Below, one piece after another: positions 5,851 to 7,732 of a stretch of 7,732 nucleotides of DNA (position 1 is its first letter; each line of letters starts with the position of its first letter). The notes below the pieces were generated by a model, which ran no database searches, was not told the origin of the DNA, and saw only the letters and a list, made by a program, of their open reading frames with translations. The stretch comes from Pseudomonadota bacterium (GTDB taxonomy: Bacteria; Pseudomonadota; Alphaproteobacteria; Rhizobiales; Rhizobiaceae): the NCBI GenBank assembly GCA_023444445.1, contig JAEXMK010000096.1, positions 1-7,732 on the forward strand, given 5' to 3'. A program made the position numbers and the translations under genes.

Positions 5851-5865
5851 TTAACCAACTGTTAA
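5851..5865. promoter_or_regulatory. CtrA-type box TTAA-N7-TTAA
   Basis: TTAACCAACTGTTAA is a perfect match to the alphaproteobacterial CtrA consensus TTAA-N7-TTAA, including CC after the first half. It is 80 bp upstream of the DUF4214 ATG. In CtrA-activated promoters the box usually sits near -35, which would place a transcript start around 5890-5900, leaving a leader of about 45-55 bases. Confidence 0.55.
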
Positions 5866-5900
5866 TATTAGTAATTGATTAATACCTTTGGATGGTTTTT

Positions 5901-5940
5901 ACTCCTCCCAAACTCGCATGACGCGAGCGAAAGGAGAGGA
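5901..5940 (+). promoter_or_regulatory. Leader hairpin that can mask the ribosome binding site of the DUF4214 gene
   Basis: CTCCT (5902-5906) is complementary to the ribosome binding site AGGAG (5932-5936). Nested inside is a perfect 5-bp stem, CTCGC (5913-5917) with GCGAG (5923-5927). The combined structure would place the Shine-Dalgarno sequence in a stem just before the ATG at 5945. The folding energy has not been computed. Confidence 0.45.
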
Positions 5941-5944
5941 TGAC

Positions 5945-7732
5945 ATGGCAACTATTCAGGGAATTTACGTCGCGCTTTTCGGCCGTCCGGCCGATCCCGG
6001 CGGGTTGGCGTATTGGAACGGCGTCACCAATAACGGTTCGGATCTGTCGAAGCTCATCGGCCAGCTGACGGCCTCGCAGGAATATCTCGACCGTTTCAAG
6101 GGCAAGACCAATGCCGAGATCGTCACGACGATCTACCAGTCGCTGTTCGGCCGCGCGCCGGATGCGACCGGTCTCGATTTCTTCACCAAGGGTCTGGCCA
6201 ACGGCACGCTGAAGCTCGAAACGCTGGCGATCAACATTCTCGACGGCGCGCAGGGCTCCGACAAGGCGATCATCGACAACAAGACGGCCGCCGCCGACCT
6301 GTTCACCAAGAGCCTGGATACCCAGGCGGAAATCGACGCCTACAAAGGCAATGGCGCCGCCGATCTCGGCCGGGCCTTCCTCACCAAGGTCACGGACGAC
6401 AAGACCAGCATTCCGAGCCAGACGGATGTCGATAAGGCCGTTGCCGGCGTGGTGACGCCGTCCGGCGGTCAGGGGCCGGCAGGTGGTGGTGGTGGTGGTG
6501 GTAGTGGTGGTGGTGATACGCCGCAGCCGCAGCCGGAAAAATTCACTGTAAGCCACACCTACGGCGATCTGAAGAACGCAACGAACGGTAAACTATACGC
6601 TGGCGATGGCACCAACCCGGCAACAGGCTTTCAGAAGACTTTGGCGGATGGAGATAACAAGATCATTGAACTGGCGCTCGACGCTCGCTACAGGGGGAAT
6701 GGAGCCGATGTTCCACATACCTCATCGACAGACGGCGGCGCAGTTTACAACGTCGATACGGCAGCGCCTGTTCGCTTTGCCTATTCCGCGGGAATCTCGC
6801 CGGAGACTGGCGATAGCACCCTTCGGCTGGACAGCTACGATTACAAGCTGCTTATCGATACGGATCCCACAGCAGGGACAAATTTCGTCACTCTGACGCT
6901 TGTCAAAGGTAATACGGGGGATCCCTATCCCAATGTTTCGAACTCTCCTTATGAGTGGTTCAAGGATGGAACTGCCAAAATCATTGACGATGGCGGCAAC
7001 GAGTCGGTCACCCAAAACGTTCAGGCTTTTGACTGGTATAATGGCGGTCGTGCCGTGCAGGCTGGCGATCAGTATGAGGTCAAACTGCAGGCTTACGAAA
7101 AAGGGACATCCACGCTGATCGCCGAAACGGCGATCAAGGTTGTCGGGAACTCGACTTCGAACGACAGCGCCTTGTCCAGCATCGCGACTTATAGCACCAA
7201 CAAGCTATTTGTCGGTGGCGGCAACTCAAATGAACATTTTGCCATCACGAAATTCGCGACCGGCGATATCGAACTGGGATTGAACGGTCGCATTGCTCAC
7301 GGCGACGTGTTGCAAGGCGAGGTCAAAAGCGACGGCCTTGTTCATTACGAAATGGCGAGTGGCGAAAATGCCCGGTTTGCCTATTCGATTGCCTCTTCCA
7401 ACGATCTCTCCGCATATACCTTCAAGCTGAAGGTGGATACTGACGCTGGCAACGGAACAAGCTTCACGGAGCTTACCCTCGGCGCAGGCGCTGCAAACAG
7501 CAACGGGAAAAACAAAGGCGGCGATTCGTCCTATACATGGTTTTACGAGGGGCAGGCTGCGATCAAGGATGATGGCGGAAATGCCAAAGTCACGCAAAAT
7601 ATCGAAAACATCTCGTGGTTCGATAGTACGCCGATGGATGGTAACCTAGCCGCTGGTCACTACGATGTTATTCTTGAAGCATGGAACGGTACGACACTGA
7701 TCGGCACCAACCATGTGGTTTTCGATATCATC
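5945..7732 (+). CDS. Large DUF4214 surface/secreted protein with tandem ~195-residue repeats (partial)
   Basis: The frame opened by the ATG at 5945 (strong AAGGAGAGGA ribosome binding site at 5931-5940) has no stop for 596 codons and leaves the window. Residues 1-170 are a DUF4214-type module with two copies of the Y..LFGR..D..GL.(Y/F) signature (residues 8-24 and 64-80: IYVALFGRPADPGGLAYW and IYQSLFGRAPDATGLDFF). This resembles the N-termini of rhizobial RTX proteins and, more loosely, Caulobacter RsaA. Then come a linker of G7-S-G3 (180-190) and a Pro/Gln stretch. Two homologous modules follow, about 200-400 and 401-596, each with IEL.L, RFAYS, a (D/K)..TD...GT.F..LTL strand, DDGGN..VTQN and a closing Y.V.L.A...GT.LI. 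There is no Sec signal, so type I export with a C-terminal signal beyond the window is inferred. GC falls after the linker. Likely an adhesin or surface-layer-like protein. Confidence 0.85.
   Translation, partial: MATIQGIYVALFGRPADPGGLAYWNGVTNNGSDLSKLIGQLTASQEYLDRFKGKTNAEIVTTIYQSLFGRAPDATGLDFFTKGLANGTLKLETLAINILDGAQGSDKAIIDNKTAAADLFTKSLDTQAEIDAYKGNGAADLGRAFLTKVTDDKTSIPSQTDVDKAVAGVVTPSGGQGPAGGGGGGGSGGGDTPQPQPEKFTVSHTYGDLKNATNGKLYAGDGTNPATGFQKTLADGDNKIIELALDARYRGNGADVPHTSSTDGGAVYNVDTAAPVRFAYSAGISPETGDSTLRLDSYDYKLLIDTDPTAGTNFVTLTLVKGNTGDPYPNVSNSPYEWFKDGTAKIIDDGGNESVTQNVQAFDWYNGGRAVQAGDQYEVKLQAYEKGTSTLIAETAIKVVGNSTSNDSALSSIATYSTNKLFVGGGNSNEHFAITKFATGDIELGLNGRIAHGDVLQGEVKSDGLVHYEMASGENARFAYSIASSNDLSAYTFKLKVDTDAGNGTSFTELTLGAGAANSNGKNKGGDSSYTWFYEGQAAIKDDGGNAKVTQNIENISWFDSTPMDGNLAAGHYDVILEAWNGTTLIGTNHVVFDII
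6482..6514 (+). repeat. GGT trinucleotide microsatellite encoding the polyglycine linker
   Basis: Seven GGT codons, one AGT, then three GGT codons encode residues 180-190 of the DUF4214 protein. All units use the same codon, unlike normal glycine codon choice nearby (GGC is common), which marks slippage expansion. Gain or loss of units keeps the frame and alters only linker length. Confidence 0.85.
6542..7732 (+). repeat. Two tandem ~195-residue protein repeats in the DUF4214 gene
   Basis: Unit 1 is residues about 200-400 (to base 7144) and unit 2 is residues 401-596 (truncated by the window edge). Shared anchors in order: LYAG/LFVG, IELALDAR/IELGLNGR, VRFAYS/ARFAYS, LLIDTDPTAGTNFVTLTL/LKVDTDAGNGTSFTELTL, WFKDGTAKIIDDGG/WFYEGQAAIKDDGG, NESVTQN/NAKVTQN, and YEVKLQAYEKGTSTLIAE/YDVILEAWNGTTLIGTN. 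The DNA has diverged, so this is an old duplication. More units may follow. Confidence 0.85.

Larger units (their letters stand above)
5639..5944. promoter_or_regulatory. Divergent promoter region between protease and DUF4214 gene
   Basis: These 306 bp are AT-rich at both ends and carry no convincing gene. From left to right: the protease leader with a perfect 9-bp inverted repeat (5649-5674), an AT-rich block TTTGATATATATTTCAA (5689-5705), a TTAACC hexamer (5744-5749), a GC-rich inverted repeat CCCGG/CCGGG (5761-5774), the CCCCCATTTGGGT element (5813-5825), a CtrA-type box (5851-5865), and the hairpin-prone leader and ribosome binding site of the DUF4214 gene (5901-5940). Both promoters must lie here. 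I could not assign -35/-10 boxes with confidence. Confidence 0.7.

Noticed and set aside
6482..6514. Short-period repeat as a possible CRISPR or mobile-element feature
   Set aside because: It is a simple GGT codon run inside a coding frame with no spacers, target-site duplications or terminal repeats.
5879..6556. Minus-strand open frame of 225 codons opposite the DUF4214 module
   Set aside because: It contains a run of 11 threonines that is simply the complement of the GGT microsatellite, and it covers the divergent promoter. The plus strand has the recognisable DUF4214 signatures and ribosome binding site.
7226..7597. Minus-strand open frame of 123 codons within the tandem repeats
   Set aside because: The plus strand carries aligned repeat units across the whole interval. 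The minus frame has no motif or ribosome binding site.

Overview
The window looks like the chromosome or a large replicon of an alphaproteobacterium, most likely Rhizobiales (Rhizobium/Agrobacterium/Ensifer type). The grounds are the high-GC codon use, the DUF4214 surface-protein N-terminus, a serralysin-type protease with few RTX repeats, and a perfect TTAA-N7-TTAA CtrA-type box. No mobile element, RNA gene or CRISPR array was found. The content is surface and secretion functions with their regulators.

Layout. Four complete genes and one partial gene lie on the minus strand. In their transcription order they are: a type I-secreted M10 metalloprotease (5638-4055), two paralogous LuxR-type regulators (3914-2730 and 2646-1567), a CsgG/HfaB-family outer-membrane lipoprotein (1238-57), and the first 19 codons of a small exported protein (57-1) whose start overlaps the CsgG-like stop codon by one base. 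One large gene runs on the plus strand, divergent from the protease. It starts at 5945 and is still open at the right edge (596 codons visible). It has a DUF4214 module, a polyglycine linker encoded by a GGT microsatellite, and two tandem repeats of about 195 residues.

Two gene-free stretches are rich in signals. The 306-bp divergent region 5639-5944 holds a perfect 9-bp inverted repeat in the protease leader, a palindrome-like CCCCCATTTGGGT element, a CtrA box and a hairpin that could mask the ribosome binding site of the large surface gene. The 328-bp region 1239-1566 upstream of the CsgG-like gene holds a second, similarly oriented copy of the CCCCCA..TGGGT element and a TTAACC/GGTTAA dyad next to the start.

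Working model (inference): this is a cell-surface and biofilm locus. The CsgG-like pore plus the following small exported protein resemble a curli-type (type VIII) export pair. The two LuxR-type regulators sit where CsgD sits in enteric curli loci, although they carry PAS-like rather than receiver N-termini. The protease and the DUF4214 protein are probable type I-secreted surface or extracellular products. The shared upstream element suggests that the CsgG-like gene and the DUF4214 gene are co-regulated. No curlin subunit and no type I transporter gene is visible in the window.
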